This document shows, one piece after another, positions 8,022-15,667 of a stretch of DNA of 64,000 bases; the stretch's first letter is position 1; every line of letters begins with the position of its first letter. A program made the position numbers and the translations under genes. Location of the stretch: NCBI GenBank assembly GCA_964425605.1, contig CAYRNR010000012.1, positions 1 through 64,000 of the forward strand. Direction: 5' to 3'. Below the pieces are notes generated by a model. That model did not search any database. It was not told where the DNA came from and saw nothing but the letters and a program-made list of their open reading frames with translations. This DNA comes from CAYRNR01 sp964425605. Its GTDB lineage: Bacteria; Myxococcota_A; UBA796; UBA9615; CAYRNR01.

Positions 8022-9176
8022 CTACTCCAGGCTGCAGGCTCCCGAGATCTCCAGGGACAGCAGATCTGCGGGATCGATGGGGATGGGGGGCTCGTCGTCG
8101 CCCGCGTCCGGCTCGATGGCGGTGGCGAAGTAGCCAGGGCTGCCGCCGAAACCGGACCAGCCGTACTCGAAGATCCACGCCTGCTCGAAGGTGGTGGCCG
8201 CGGCCGCCCAGTACACGACGACCGTGTTGCCGTCGTGGCAGGCGCAGTACTGCGGCTGGTCCCCCGCGGTCAGTCCGCCGCTGCCGTCGACGTCCGAGTA
8301 GGTGAGCGGGATCTCGGCGGCCATGGCCAGGCCCGACTCGGGTTCCACCGTCTGGTGATCCGGCGGTGGATCGCCGGAGACCGTGAGGGCCCACGACTGC
8401 GTCAGCGGCTGGTCGAACAGCAGGCTGTTGATGGGGGCACCCTCCAGCAGCTGGACCGGCACGACCGCGAGGCGCTGCTCGTCCGTGGGTAGATCTCCGA
8501 GGTAGCTCCCTCCCAGCTGCAGCGACTCCACCGGCCACAGGGACGCGGCCAGGGGAATGGCCATCACGTCGTGCACCTCGAAGGCGCCCTCGTCGTCGAG
8601 GTCCATCTCGATGGCGTTCCATCCTGCGACGACACCTGCGGCGGCGAACTCCGGCGGAACGGAGCCTTCACCCCAGGTCGGCCAGGTGCGGCCCAGGCCC
8701 ACGATCGCCTCGGCCGGGTCCCGCTCGGCGTCGCCGTCGAGGTCCTCGAACAGCACCGGCACGTACATGGCCACCTCGAAGCCGGGCGCCGCCTCCCACA
8801 GCTGGTCCGCGGGCGGGTCGGGCACGGCGGCGCCAAGGGGATCGCCGTCCACGGAGGCGGCGAACAGGTCCAGCTCCTCGTCGTAGGTACCGCCCGGTTC
8901 GAACCAGATCAGCTCCAGCGCCGTGGTGCTCCACTCCCCCTCGATGTCGAACGCCATCGTGTCCGGGGCCACCGTGTCGTCGTCGTCACCCGTGTCGTCG
9001 TCCGCGACGTCGTCGTCGCCCGTGTCGTCGTCGTCCGAGACATCGTCGTCGTCCGACTGGCTGTCGTCATCGTCTCCAACGTGCTCCACGTCGTCGTCGC
9101 CCAGCGAGAGCTCCCCGGATTCGCAGCCCAGGGGGAACAGGCACATCAAGCCGAACAACGTCAGGATCTCGCGCAT
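8022..9176 (-). CDS. Asp-linker lipoprotein of unknown function
   Basis: 384 residues. It has a signal peptide with lipobox (CLFPLGC), then about 55 residues that are mostly DDDD/DDDT/DDDV clusters, then a ~310-residue domain I do not recognise. It contains segments such as FEDLDGDAERDPAEAIVGLG that look like a dockerin/EF-hand-type Ca loop, and an extracellular beta-rich composition. The start at 9176 has GGGAGGATCAACC in front. The open frame continues upstream to 9374, but that extension has no ribosome-binding site and no signal peptide. The stop lies 3 nt before the start of the FGE-like gene, so they are co-transcribed. The linker is encoded by GAC triplet repeats (about 8965-9110 in complement), which could vary in length. 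Confidence 0.75.
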   Translation of the reverse strand: MREILTLFGLMCLFPLGCESGELSLGDDDVEHVGDDDDSQSDDDDVSDDDDTGDDDVADDDTGDDDDTVAPDTMAFDIEGEWSTTALELIWFEPGGTYDEELDLFAASVDGDPLGAAVPDPPADQLWEAAPGFEVAMYVPVLFEDLDGDAERDPAEAIVGLGRTWPTWGEGSVPPEFAAAGVVAGWNAIEMDLDDEGAFEVHDVMAIPLAASLWPVESLQLGGSYLGDLPTDEQRLAVVPVQLLEGAPINSLLFDQPLTQSWALTVSGDPPPDHQTVEPESGLAMAAEIPLTYSDVDGSGGLTAGDQPQYCACHDGNTVVVYWAAAATTFEQAWIFEYGWSGFGGSPGYFATAIEPDAGDDEPPIPIDPADLLSLEISGACSLE

Positions 9177-9220
9177 GGTTGATCCTCCCTCGGAGCAAGG
9201 ATACATGCGTTGGCCGAGCG

Positions 9221-9628
9221 TCAGGTCCGGTTTGGGATCACGACGTACCCGCGCTCCTCGAAGTGCCCATCCAGGGTCAGCGCCGAGGTCACCCCCTCGG
9301 CATCCATGACCAGGAAGCTGCTCCAGTCCACCAGGCTCGGCCCCTTTCGGCCCTCCACGCCTGCGTGTCTCCACGCCAGCCGATGGAGGGGACCGTCGAT
9401 CCAGACGACCTCCATGGCCTGATCCACCGCGTCTCCCAGGGCTCGGAATGCGGACATCCCGAGGCGGCGTTTCACCAGCGCGCCGGTCTCGACCAGCACG
9501 TATGAGGTCGTGACCAGCCTGACCTCCGCGGCCACCAGCTCGTGCAGCGCGTCGCGCACGGCCGCGTGGTCGCGATCGTCGGAATCGAGCAGGGACAGGA
9601 GCGCCGACGTATCCACGAAGACGCGCAT
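9221..9628 (-). CDS. vapC: PIN-domain ribonuclease toxin (VapC-like)
   Basis: 135 residues, a full-length PIN domain. VapC toxins are Mg-dependent RNases that usually cut tRNA or rRNA. The N-terminal strand MRVFVDTSALLSLL carries the first Asp (Asp6). A Glu follows in SYVLVETGAL, the central Asp is in SLVDWSSF, and the terminal acidic residue is in ALTLDGHFEERG, so the metal-binding quartet is intact. The ATG overlaps the antitoxin stop by one base (TGATG), the standard arrangement of an antitoxin-first operon. Confidence 0.88.
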   Translation of the reverse strand: MRVFVDTSALLSLLDSDDRDHAAVRDALHELVAAEVRLVTTSYVLVETGALVKRRLGMSAFRALGDAVDQAMEVVWIDGPLHRLAWRHAGVEGRKGPSLVDWSSFLVMDAEGVTSALTLDGHFEERGYVVIPNRT

Positions 9629-9873
9629 CAGGAGTCGAACGCCTCGTCCACGTAGTCGTCGTGGTCGCGGCCGAGGTCGCCCAGGCCGCTGCGGGCGACT
9701 CCGGCCAGGTTCACCAGGGCGGAGGCGTCGGGGCCGGGAGCATCGATGCCGATCTCGAGCCCCACCTGGACGAGCTGCCGGACCGCCTCGGCCATGGAGA
9801 TGTGCTCGCGATGCGCCAGCGCGCGGATCTGTTCGTACTGGCTCTCGTGGAGCTGGACCTGGGTGCGGACCAT
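9628..9873 (-). CDS. Ribbon-helix-helix antitoxin
   Basis: 81 residues. The N-terminal strand MVRTQVQLHESQYEQI plus two helices (ALAHREHISMAEAVRQLVQVGL) is a canonical Arc/CopG ribbon-helix-helix DNA-binding domain. The C-terminal tail (about 50-81), ending in Asp/Glu-rich DHDDYVDEAFDS, probably wraps and blocks the PIN toxin. A strong AGGAGG precedes the ATG. It is the first gene of the toxin-antitoxin operon and probably autorepresses it with the toxin by binding the palindromic repeats just upstream (9899-9917). Confidence 0.85.
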   Translation of the reverse strand: MVRTQVQLHESQYEQIRALAHREHISMAEAVRQLVQVGLEIGIDAPGPDASALVNLAGVARSGLGDLGRDHDDYVDEAFDS

Positions 9874-9894
9874 GAGGGGACCTCCTGGTACAGC

Positions 9895-9917
9895 ATTACA
9901 TCATGATGTCATGATGG
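9895..9917. promoter_or_regulatory. Palindromic repeats, probable antitoxin operator
   Basis: CATCATGATG at 9899-9908 is a perfect 10-bp palindrome, immediately followed by a second TCATGATG (9909-9916). Overlapping ATCATGAT half-sites lie 22-45 nt upstream of the antitoxin ATG. This is the usual place and form of RHH operators (tandem short palindromes). Binding is inferred. Confidence 0.55.
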
Positions 9918-9933
9918 CAATTGAATGTGGGGT

Positions 9934-10198
9934 GGAGGTGGAGGGGGCGGGAGAAACCAGTCGACACGTGACGGCTGTCCGGTGGCTCCAAACCCGGGAA
10001 AGAAGAAGCACGCAACGACGCAAGGTCGCCACGGCCGCAACGCCTGAAAAAAACAAGGATTTCAGAGCGTTGCGTCGCAGTCCGCCCGCGGCCCGGTCGT
10101 TGCGTGCTTCCCCCGACCGCAGTGGCTGAACAAGATGAAGGTCGGCAGGGGAAAGGGGAGGTGGAGGTGGAGGGGGAAGTGGAGGTGGAGGGGGAAGG
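9934..10198. repeat. G-rich direct repeats flanking an intergenic element
   Basis: The 15-mer core GGAGGTGGAGGGGG occurs at 9934 and again in two adjacent 18-bp units at 10163-10180 and 10181-10198 (17 of 18 bases equal). The GG runs separated by single bases could form G-quadruplexes. The repeats bracket the nested inverted repeat at 10005-10110. The whole gap 9874-10209 contains no convincing gene, only the operator, these repeats and the palindrome. Confidence 0.7.
10005..10110. repeat. Nested inverted repeat, MITE- or RNA-like
   Basis: The outer arms GAAGCACGCAACGAC (10005-10019) and GTCGTTGCGTGCTTC (10096-10110) are exact complements over 15 bp. Inside them CGCAACGC-C-TGAAA (10036-10049) pairs with TTTCA-GA-GCGTTGCG (10060-10074). 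Both stems carry the word GCAACG. The 106-bp element is non-coding and lies 100 nt downstream of the aldolase-like gene on the minus strand. It could be a small non-autonomous mobile element, a structured RNA or a transcription stop. Confidence 0.7.
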
Positions 10199-10209
10199 GA
10201 TGAAGGGAA

Positions 10210-11574
10210 CTACGGCGCGTCGACGTCGACCCGCATCGGCTTGACGTACTCGTCCATGAGCTCGGTGGTGTTGCGCATGCCGAGCTGCTCGAACAGGAAC
10301 TCGAACTTGTCCTGGAGCTGCTTGGCCATGGCGTCGCGGGTGGCCTGGGGCAGGTCCCACCACTGGCGCTTGAGGGGGCCGAAGCCCTTCTTGCGGGTCT
10401 TGTAGATCCACTGCTCGTAGGTCTGACCCTCCTTGCGCTCGCCGGCGCAGTTGTCCTCGATCCACTTGTGGGTGGCGTCGAGGAGCTCGGGGGGGCAGTG
10501 GCCGCCGTCGTAGAGCTGGTTCTGGAAGCCGGTGGCGAGGTGGACCTCGGCGGCGTCGCAGGTGGCGAAGCGGTTGAAGGCCTCGTCGGGCAGGGTGGAG
10601 GCGCCGTGCTGGACGGAGCCGGACATGCCGTACTCCATGGCGGCCACGGAGCAGGCGGCGAGGACGTCGAAGTCCAGGGCGACCTCGGCGACGGAGCCGT
10701 CGGGCATGGGGACGCCGCCGTGGGAGGTGCCGGTCTGCACGGAGACCTTGGAGATGGAGGGGACGTCGCCCAGGGCGGCGGCGAGGCCGTCGGCGTAGGC
10801 GCGGAGCTCCTCGGGGGTGGAGTTCTGCTTGCCGACCTCGCCGATCTCGCCGCCGACGGAGACGGTGACGCCCTCGGGCTCGAGGTCGCGGATGTGCTGG
10901 GTCAGCACGGCGCAGTTCTCGTAGTTGGCGCGCTGCTGCTCGGCGAGGGTGTCCTTGCTCAGGTCCACCAGCGTGGAGGTGTCCACGTCGATGTTGTAGA
11001 AGCCCGCGGCGATGGCCTCGGCGATCAGGTCCTTGACGACCTGGGTCTCGTCGGCCGCGTCGTCGGCGAACTTCTTGGCGTTGAGCTGGAAGTGGTCGCC
11101 CTGCAGGAACAGCGGACCGACGTAGTCCTCCTTGATGGCCGCGGCCATGACCGAGGCGCCGTACTCGGCGGGGCGCTGCAGCGTGTAGCCGATCTCCGAC
11201 CGGGCGATCTCGAACAGCACCGGCCCCACGTCCAGGGCCGCCATGGCCCGGAAGATGGCGCGCGACGTGTCGTAGGTGATGCCGCGGATGTTGATGGCGG
11301 GCACGCACACGTTGGCGTACTCGCCGCGGCCCTTGGCCATGTACAGGTCCTGGATCGAGGCCAGGGTGATCCCCAGCTCCTGACCCGTGGTCCGGATCAG
11401 CCACCGGCACTGGTCGCGGCACGCCTCGTCGGCGTTGAACACGGCGTTGTAGACCATCCGGTCGATCCAGGTGTCGCGCACGGCGGCGGCGTCCTGGACG
11501 ACCACGGCGTCACCGTCCTGGCGGACGATGCCCTCGCAGAACGAAACGAGCTCTTCACTGGAACCGAAAAGCAT
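10210..11574 (-). CDS. Class II fructose-bisphosphate aldolase-like protein
   Basis: 454 residues, a TIM-barrel protein of the zinc-dependent class II aldolase superfamily (FbaA/GatY/GatZ-like). Candidate zinc and catalytic residues are His161 (LQGDHFQLN), Asp196/198 (NIDVDTS), Glu243 (GGEIGEVG), His285 (TGTSHGGVPM) and His323 (SVQHGASTLPDE). It is ~100 residues longer than typical FbaA, with an extended Trp-rich C-terminus (about 380-440). It is the last gene of the run dch-had-oah, 54 nt downstream of oah, with GAGG close to the start. The substrate is unknown. The position suggests retro-aldol cleavage or condensation on an intermediate of the same pathway, but an ordinary glycolytic or sugar aldolase role is also possible. 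Confidence 0.75.
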   Translation of the reverse strand: MLFGSSEELVSFCEGIVRQDGDAVVVQDAAAVRDTWIDRMVYNAVFNADEACRDQCRWLIRTTGQELGITLASIQDLYMAKGRGEYANVCVPAINIRGITYDTSRAIFRAMAALDVGPVLFEIARSEIGYTLQRPAEYGASVMAAAIKEDYVGPLFLQGDHFQLNAKKFADDAADETQVVKDLIAEAIAAGFYNIDVDTSTLVDLSKDTLAEQQRANYENCAVLTQHIRDLEPEGVTVSVGGEIGEVGKQNSTPEELRAYADGLAAALGDVPSISKVSVQTGTSHGGVPMPDGSVAEVALDFDVLAACSVAAMEYGMSGSVQHGASTLPDEAFNRFATCDAAEVHLATGFQNQLYDGGHCPPELLDATHKWIEDNCAGERKEGQTYEQWIYKTRKKGFGPLKRQWWDLPQATRDAMAKQLQDKFEFLFEQLGMRNTTELMDEYVKPMRVDVDAP

Positions 11575-11628
11575 CCTCGAACTCCCCTCGTCAGAGCGTG
11601 TGTCTGAACGAATTTTGGTGGTTGCCCC

Positions 11629-12774
11629 TTACTTCTGGGGCTTCCCCATCACATCGGCAAACATCTCCATGTCCCAGGAGTCTGCGTTGGCGATGTGCTG
11701 GCGGAACTTGATGAAGTCGATCACGTCTTCGCCCGTGATCTTGCGGGTGTTGAACGCGCCGAAGCCCAGGAACGCCTCGCCGCCCATGTTGGCGGCCAAC
11801 CAGTGGCGGTTGTAGGCCTTGGTCTGGTCCCAGAAGAACTTCTTCTTGGCGCGGATGGAGTCCATGGACTTGATCAGGCAGCCGGGGAACAGGTTGGCGA
11901 AGCGCCAGATGATCTTGTTGACCTCGTCGTCGAGCTTCTCGAAGCTCAGCCAGCCCTCCTTGTAGGCCTGCTTGACGTAGGCGCGGCCCATCTTGCCCTC
12001 GTCGCCCGAGGCGAACTCGCCGTAGCACAGCTCGCCGTCGTCCACGTAGCGGTCGGTGATGACCTGGGGGTTGCGCACCCAGCCGCGCTCCGGATCGTTG
12101 ATGACCGGCGCGACCTTGGACACCAGCGACAGCCGCTTCATCTTGTAGGCGGACCACATCTCGCACGAGACGCAGTTCCACATGGCGTCCTCGATGCTGA
12201 GGTACCAGGGCAGGAAGTCGGACGAGCCGCCGTCGGGGGCCGAGCCGTGCTTGGGACCGGCCTGGCCGAAGATGGCCAGGTCGGACGACACGGTGATGTC
12301 GCAGGCCATCCCGATCTCCTGGCCACCGGCGATGCGCATGCCGTTGACGCGGCAGATGACCGGCTTCTTGCAGCACATGATGGCGTCCACCATGTGGTTG
12401 AACAGCTCCATGTACTGGCCGTACTCGTCGGAGCGGCGGCTGTAGTACTCGGAGTACTCCTTGGTGTTGCCGCCGGTGCAGAAGGCGTTGAAGCCGGTGC
12501 CGGTGAAGACCACCGCGACCACGGAGCGGTCCACCGAGCAGTTCTCCATGCCGGCGATGACGCCCTTGACCATCTCGGTGGTGTAGGAGTTGTACTGCTT
12601 GGGGTTGTTGAGCTGGATCCAGCCCACGAACAGCCCGGGCACCTCTTCGCCGTTGGGGTCGATCAGGGGGCGCTTCTCGAAGATCACGCACGGGGCTTCG
12701 ATCCCCCAGTGCTCGTCCGAGTGGATCAGGTGGTCCTTCGGGCTGTCGTCCCTGGGCATCCAGTCGAGGCTCAT
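11629..12774 (-). CDS. oah: 6-oxocyclohex-1-ene-1-carbonyl-CoA hydrolase
   Basis: 381 residues, the length of Oah/BamA, the ring-opening hydrolase that adds two waters to 6-oxocyclohex-1-ene-1-carbonyl-CoA to give 3-hydroxypimeloyl-CoA. It is a crotonase-fold protein with blocks diagnostic for this family: FCTGGNTKEYSEYYSRR, KPVICRVNGMRIAGGQEIGM, IFGQAGPKHGSAPDGGSSDF, and the C-terminal INADSW-type helical tail (here IANADSWDMEMFADVMG). BamA is used as a marker gene for anaerobic aromatic degradation. A strong AAAGGAGTTGCC precedes the ATG. It lies between had and the aldolase-like gene (57- and 54-nt gaps), probably in one operon. Confidence 0.93.
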   Translation of the reverse strand: MSLDWMPRDDSPKDHLIHSDEHWGIEAPCVIFEKRPLIDPNGEEVPGLFVGWIQLNNPKQYNSYTTEMVKGVIAGMENCSVDRSVVAVVFTGTGFNAFCTGGNTKEYSEYYSRRSDEYGQYMELFNHMVDAIMCCKKPVICRVNGMRIAGGQEIGMACDITVSSDLAIFGQAGPKHGSAPDGGSSDFLPWYLSIEDAMWNCVSCEMWSAYKMKRLSLVSKVAPVINDPERGWVRNPQVITDRYVDDGELCYGEFASGDEGKMGRAYVKQAYKEGWLSFEKLDDEVNKIIWRFANLFPGCLIKSMDSIRAKKKFFWDQTKAYNRHWLAANMGGEAFLGFGAFNTRKITGEDVIDFIKFRQHIANADSWDMEMFADVMGKPQK

Positions 12775-12831
12775 GGCAACTCCTTTATGTGGGTTTCCTG
12801 TCCTCCCAGCGGGAGGGGATGTTCGGTTGTC

Positions 12832-13938
12832 CTAGAAATCGGGGATCAGCACGATGCGCTGCAGCGGCGGATCGTGGTGGCCCTCCTCGAACGCCTCGGC
12901 GATGGTGCTCATCGGCCGGGTCTGGACGAAGGGCTTGAGCTTCACGCGGCCGTCGAGGACCATCGCCAGCACGTCGTTGTAGTACTCCGGCAGGCAGCCC
13001 CAGGTGCCGACGATCTCCGCGTCGAAGGCCATCAGCTTGGACAGCATGTACTCGCTCTTGGCCGGCGTGTACCCCACCACCACCAGCGTGCCGCAGAAGC
13101 TCAGCAGGTCCAGGGCGGTGCGCTGGCCCGGGGCCACGCCGCTGACCTCGAAGATCTTCCAGCCCCACTTCTGGAACCGGTTCTCCTTGGACAGCGCCTT
13201 GAACGCGCCCTTGACCTCCTTGGGGCTCAGGCCGCTGGTGTTGATCACGTGGTCCGCGCCGAACTCCAGCGCCCGGTCGAGCTTGCCCTGGTCCACGTCG
13301 ATGCCGACGATGGGGCTCGCGCCCAGCGCCTTGGCCACCTGCAGCATGTACGTGCCCACGCCGCCGCCGACGCCGGTGATCAGCACCGGGTCACCGGCCT
13401 TCAGGCCCGCGCGCATCGCCGCCTGGTACGGCGTCGTGACCGCGTCGGCCACCACCGCCAGCTCGGCCAGGTCGAAGTCCGGGTGCTCCGGCACCAGGCA
13501 CAGGTCCCGCGCCGGCACCGGGATGTGGCTCGCGAACCCGCCCCAGTCGCCCCAGCTGTTGCCCGGCATGGCCTGGCGCAGGCAGCGGTTGCCGCGGCCG
13601 GCCTTGCACATGTCGCACTCGCCGCACGGCATCACCGCGGGGATGATCACCTCGCGGCCCACCAGCGCGTCGTCGCCCGCGACCACGACTCCCGCGATCT
13701 CGTGTCCCAGGGTCAGCGGCGCTGCGCTCACCGTCGGGACGCCCAGGTAGAAGTAGCTCAGGTCCGTGTGGCACACACCGCAGCCCGCCACCTCCACCAG
13801 CACCTCGCCCGGCTTCAGCTCCGGGACCGGCACCTCGGCCCGCTCCAGCTTGCCCGGCGTGACCTCACCTGTCTCCCGGTCCTTCGTCGTGGGGTTGACC
13901 ATTCGCCAGCAGTGGATCACGTCCGGGACGCTGCTCAT
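12832..13938 (-). CDS. had: 6-hydroxycyclohex-1-ene-1-carbonyl-CoA dehydrogenase
   Basis: 368 residues, a zinc-dependent medium-chain alcohol dehydrogenase. Motifs are GCGVCHTDLSYFYLG (catalytic zinc ligand region, about 52-66), GHEIAGVV (His79), the structural zinc cluster CGECDMCKAGRGNRC (105-119) and the Rossmann motif GVGGGVGTYML. On sequence alone this is a generic ADH. Its place between dch and oah, and the FYLGVP/GHEIAG context typical of Had/BamQ, identify it as the enzyme oxidising the 6-hydroxy to the 6-oxo CoA ester with NAD+. GGAGGAAACG precedes the ATG. The 94-nt gap to dch could hold an internal promoter. Confidence 0.87.
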   Translation of the reverse strand: MSSVPDVIHCWRMVNPTTKDRETGEVTPGKLERAEVPVPELKPGEVLVEVAGCGVCHTDLSYFYLGVPTVSAAPLTLGHEIAGVVVAGDDALVGREVIIPAVMPCGECDMCKAGRGNRCLRQAMPGNSWGDWGGFASHIPVPARDLCLVPEHPDFDLAELAVVADAVTTPYQAAMRAGLKAGDPVLITGVGGGVGTYMLQVAKALGASPIVGIDVDQGKLDRALEFGADHVINTSGLSPKEVKGAFKALSKENRFQKWGWKIFEVSGVAPGQRTALDLLSFCGTLVVVGYTPAKSEYMLSKLMAFDAEIVGTWGCLPEYYNDVLAMVLDGRVKLKPFVQTRPMSTIAEAFEEGHHDPPLQRIVLIPDF

Positions 13939-14032
13939 CGTTTCCTCCGTGCGCGGGGGATCAATCTGTGTGAGGCGGTCATGCTAGGGCAGCTGGGAAC
14001 ATCGGTCAATGGCGGGAGAGGAGGGGAGGGGC

Positions 14033-14797
14033 TCAGCTCGTGAACTCGGGCTTGCGCCTCTCCAGGAACGACTCGATCCCCTCGTTGGCGTCGTGGGTGT
14101 CCATGAGCTCCTCGAGGTAGATCCGCTCGATGACCGGCAGGTCGTCCAGCAGGCGCTTGCCCAGGGCGAAGCGCGCCGTGCGGTAGGCGTAGCGCAGCGA
14201 CGACGCGGCCTTGGGCAGGATGTGCTCGGTGATCCAGCCCTGGAGCAGCTCCTCGCCCTCGCCGGCCTCGGCGAGCTGGTCGATGAGGCCGATGGTCAGG
14301 GCCTCGTCGGCGCCCACGGAGCGGCCCGTGATGAGCAGGTCCTGGGCGCGGCCCTCGCCGATGCGGTACGGCAGCAGCACCGAACCCATGGGGGCGATGA
14401 CGGCGAGCTTGATCTCGGGCTGGCCCAGCCAGGCGCCCTTCTCGGCGATGACGTGGCTGCAGAATGCAGCGAGCTCCAGGCCGCCGCCGAGACACTGACC
14501 GCGGACCAGGGCCACGCTGGGCACGGCCAGCGCCTCCAGCTCGCGGAACATGGCGTGGAATCCCTCGAGCATGGCTGGGGCCTGATCGCGCGTGTGTTCG
14601 GGCACCGAGGCGCCGAAGCAGAAGTGCTTGCCCGCGCCCTCGAAGACCAGCAGCTTGAGGCCCGCGCGGTCACCCAGGGTGGCGACGTGCTCGCGGATGG
14701 CGCCCATCATGGCCGCGTCGAGGACGTTGGCCTTGGGGCTGTCGAGGACGATGCGCTCCACGGCGCCGTCGTGGGTGGTGGTGGTGGTGATGGGCAT
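14033..14797 (-). CDS. dch: Cyclohexa-1,5-dienecarbonyl-CoA hydratase
   Basis: 254 residues, crotonase fold. The CoA/oxyanion blocks are KHFCFGASVPEHTRDQAPAM and LVRGQCLGGGLELAAFCSHV, followed by GQPEIKLAVIAPMGS. The ASVPEHxRDQAPxML stretch is typical of Dch/BamR rather than fatty-acid enoyl-CoA hydratases, and neighbours had and oah support the assignment. The reaction is 1,4-addition of water to the dienoyl-CoA produced by benzoyl-CoA reductase. GAGGAGCGCCC precedes the ATG. It lies 18 nt downstream of the zinc-ribbon gene. No benzoyl-CoA reductase, ligase or electron-transfer gene is adjacent. Confidence 0.88.
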   Translation of the reverse strand: MPITTTTTHDGAVERIVLDSPKANVLDAAMMGAIREHVATLGDRAGLKLLVFEGAGKHFCFGASVPEHTRDQAPAMLEGFHAMFRELEALAVPSVALVRGQCLGGGLELAAFCSHVIAEKGAWLGQPEIKLAVIAPMGSVLLPYRIGEGRAQDLLITGRSVGADEALTIGLIDQLAEAGEGEELLQGWITEHILPKAASSLRYAYRTARFALGKRLLDDLPVIERIYLEELMDTHDANEGIESFLERRKPEFTS

Positions 14798-14815
14798 GGG
14801 CGCTCCTCGGCCGGA

Positions 14816-15004
14816 TCAGGGCTTCCGCATCTTCTTGCGGTGACCACGGCGGTACGGGAAGAGGGTCGGCCGCCAGAACCGCGTCATGCAGGTGTGACAG
14901 CGGTAGGGGCGGATGAAGGTCAGGTAGCTGATCACCCGCTCGCGGGTCTCCTTGCGGTGCGAGCGGTGGATGTTGTTCTTCTTGCCGCAGTTGGGACACT
15001 TCAC
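14816..15004 (-). CDS. Small zinc-ribbon protein
   Basis: 62 residues. Cys3-x2-Cys6 and Cys36-x2-Cys39 form a four-Cys zinc ribbon. Between and after are many Arg/Lys/His (RSHRKETRERV; RRGHRKKMRKP at the C-terminus), giving a strongly basic protein that may bind nucleic acid. There is no signal peptide. It sits 18 nt after a lipoprotein gene and 18 nt before dch on the same strand, so it is probably co-transcribed with them. It might be a regulator of the operon, but this is only positional. Confidence 0.75.
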   Translation of the reverse strand: MKCPNCGKKNNIHRSHRKETRERVISYLTFIRPYRCHTCMTRFWRPTLFPYRRGHRKKMRKP

Positions 15005-15022
15005 GGGGCGGCTCCCATCGGG

Positions 15023-15652
15023 TCAGCGTGAGATGCCGAAGCGGGCGTAGTTGTCCACGTAGTCCGATCCGTTCTCGGCGAAGACGTAGGAGATCGACGA
15101 CAGGTAGATCTCCCCGGCGTCGAAGGACGCGCTCAGGGCGTCCTCGGAGTTCTGGCCCAGGTAGACCAGCGTGGTGCTCCCGGAGGGCTCGGGCACGCCG
15201 TCGCTCCAGTCCGGTTCGAAGTCCATGTAGCCCAGCCAGGGCCACTCGGCGGCCTCGTCCACGTAGTCGTCGGGTCCGCTGGCCGTGGGCGCGAACGCCA
15301 CGGTCACCTCGAACTCGGTGGCGCCGTCGTACCAGCCGCAGCCGTCGTCCTCGAGCACCATGGTCGAGGCGTACTCGCAGCGGCAGGTGATGCAGTTCAT
15401 GTCGGCGTAGTCGGTCACCAGCGTCCCGGTGACGCTCCACGACGTCTTGCACAGCTCGGTCCACAGGGTCGGCAGGTCCGCCGCGTCGATCTCGTGCCAG
15501 TCGACCTCGCCGATCAGGGTGCGCCCGCAGGACTGGTCGTTGAATGCGTCGTCGATCGTGGGTATCTGCGAGCCCCAGGGGTAGGAGAACTCGCAGCCCG
15601 CGAGGGGGACGATGGCGAGGATTGCGACGGTGGTCAGGGTGGTACGGATCAT
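15023..15652 (-). CDS. Cys-containing lipoprotein, unknown function
   Basis: 209 residues with signal peptide and lipobox (AIVPLAGCEF; lipidated Cys about residue 20). The mature part contains seven further Cys, including the cluster MNCITCRCEYAS and CGWYDG, suggesting disulfides in an extracytoplasmic beta-rich domain. It lacks the poly-Asp linker of its neighbours. No family is recognised. It is 15 nt downstream of the TPR gene and 18 nt upstream of the zinc ribbon, so it belongs to the same presumptive transcript. Confidence 0.75.
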   Translation of the reverse strand: MIRTTLTTVAILAIVPLAGCEFSYPWGSQIPTIDDAFNDQSCGRTLIGEVDWHEIDAADLPTLWTELCKTSWSVTGTLVTDYADMNCITCRCEYASTMVLEDDGCGWYDGATEFEVTVAFAPTASGPDDYVDEAAEWPWLGYMDFEPDWSDGVPEPSGSTTLVYLGQNSEDALSASFDAGEIYLSSISYVFAENGSDYVDNYARFGISR

Positions 15653-15667
15653 GGTCCTCCCGCTCGG

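Noticed and set aside
12832..13938. Generic zinc alcohol dehydrogenase only
   Set aside because: Sequence alone would allow this, but the position between dch and oah makes the Had assignment clearly better.
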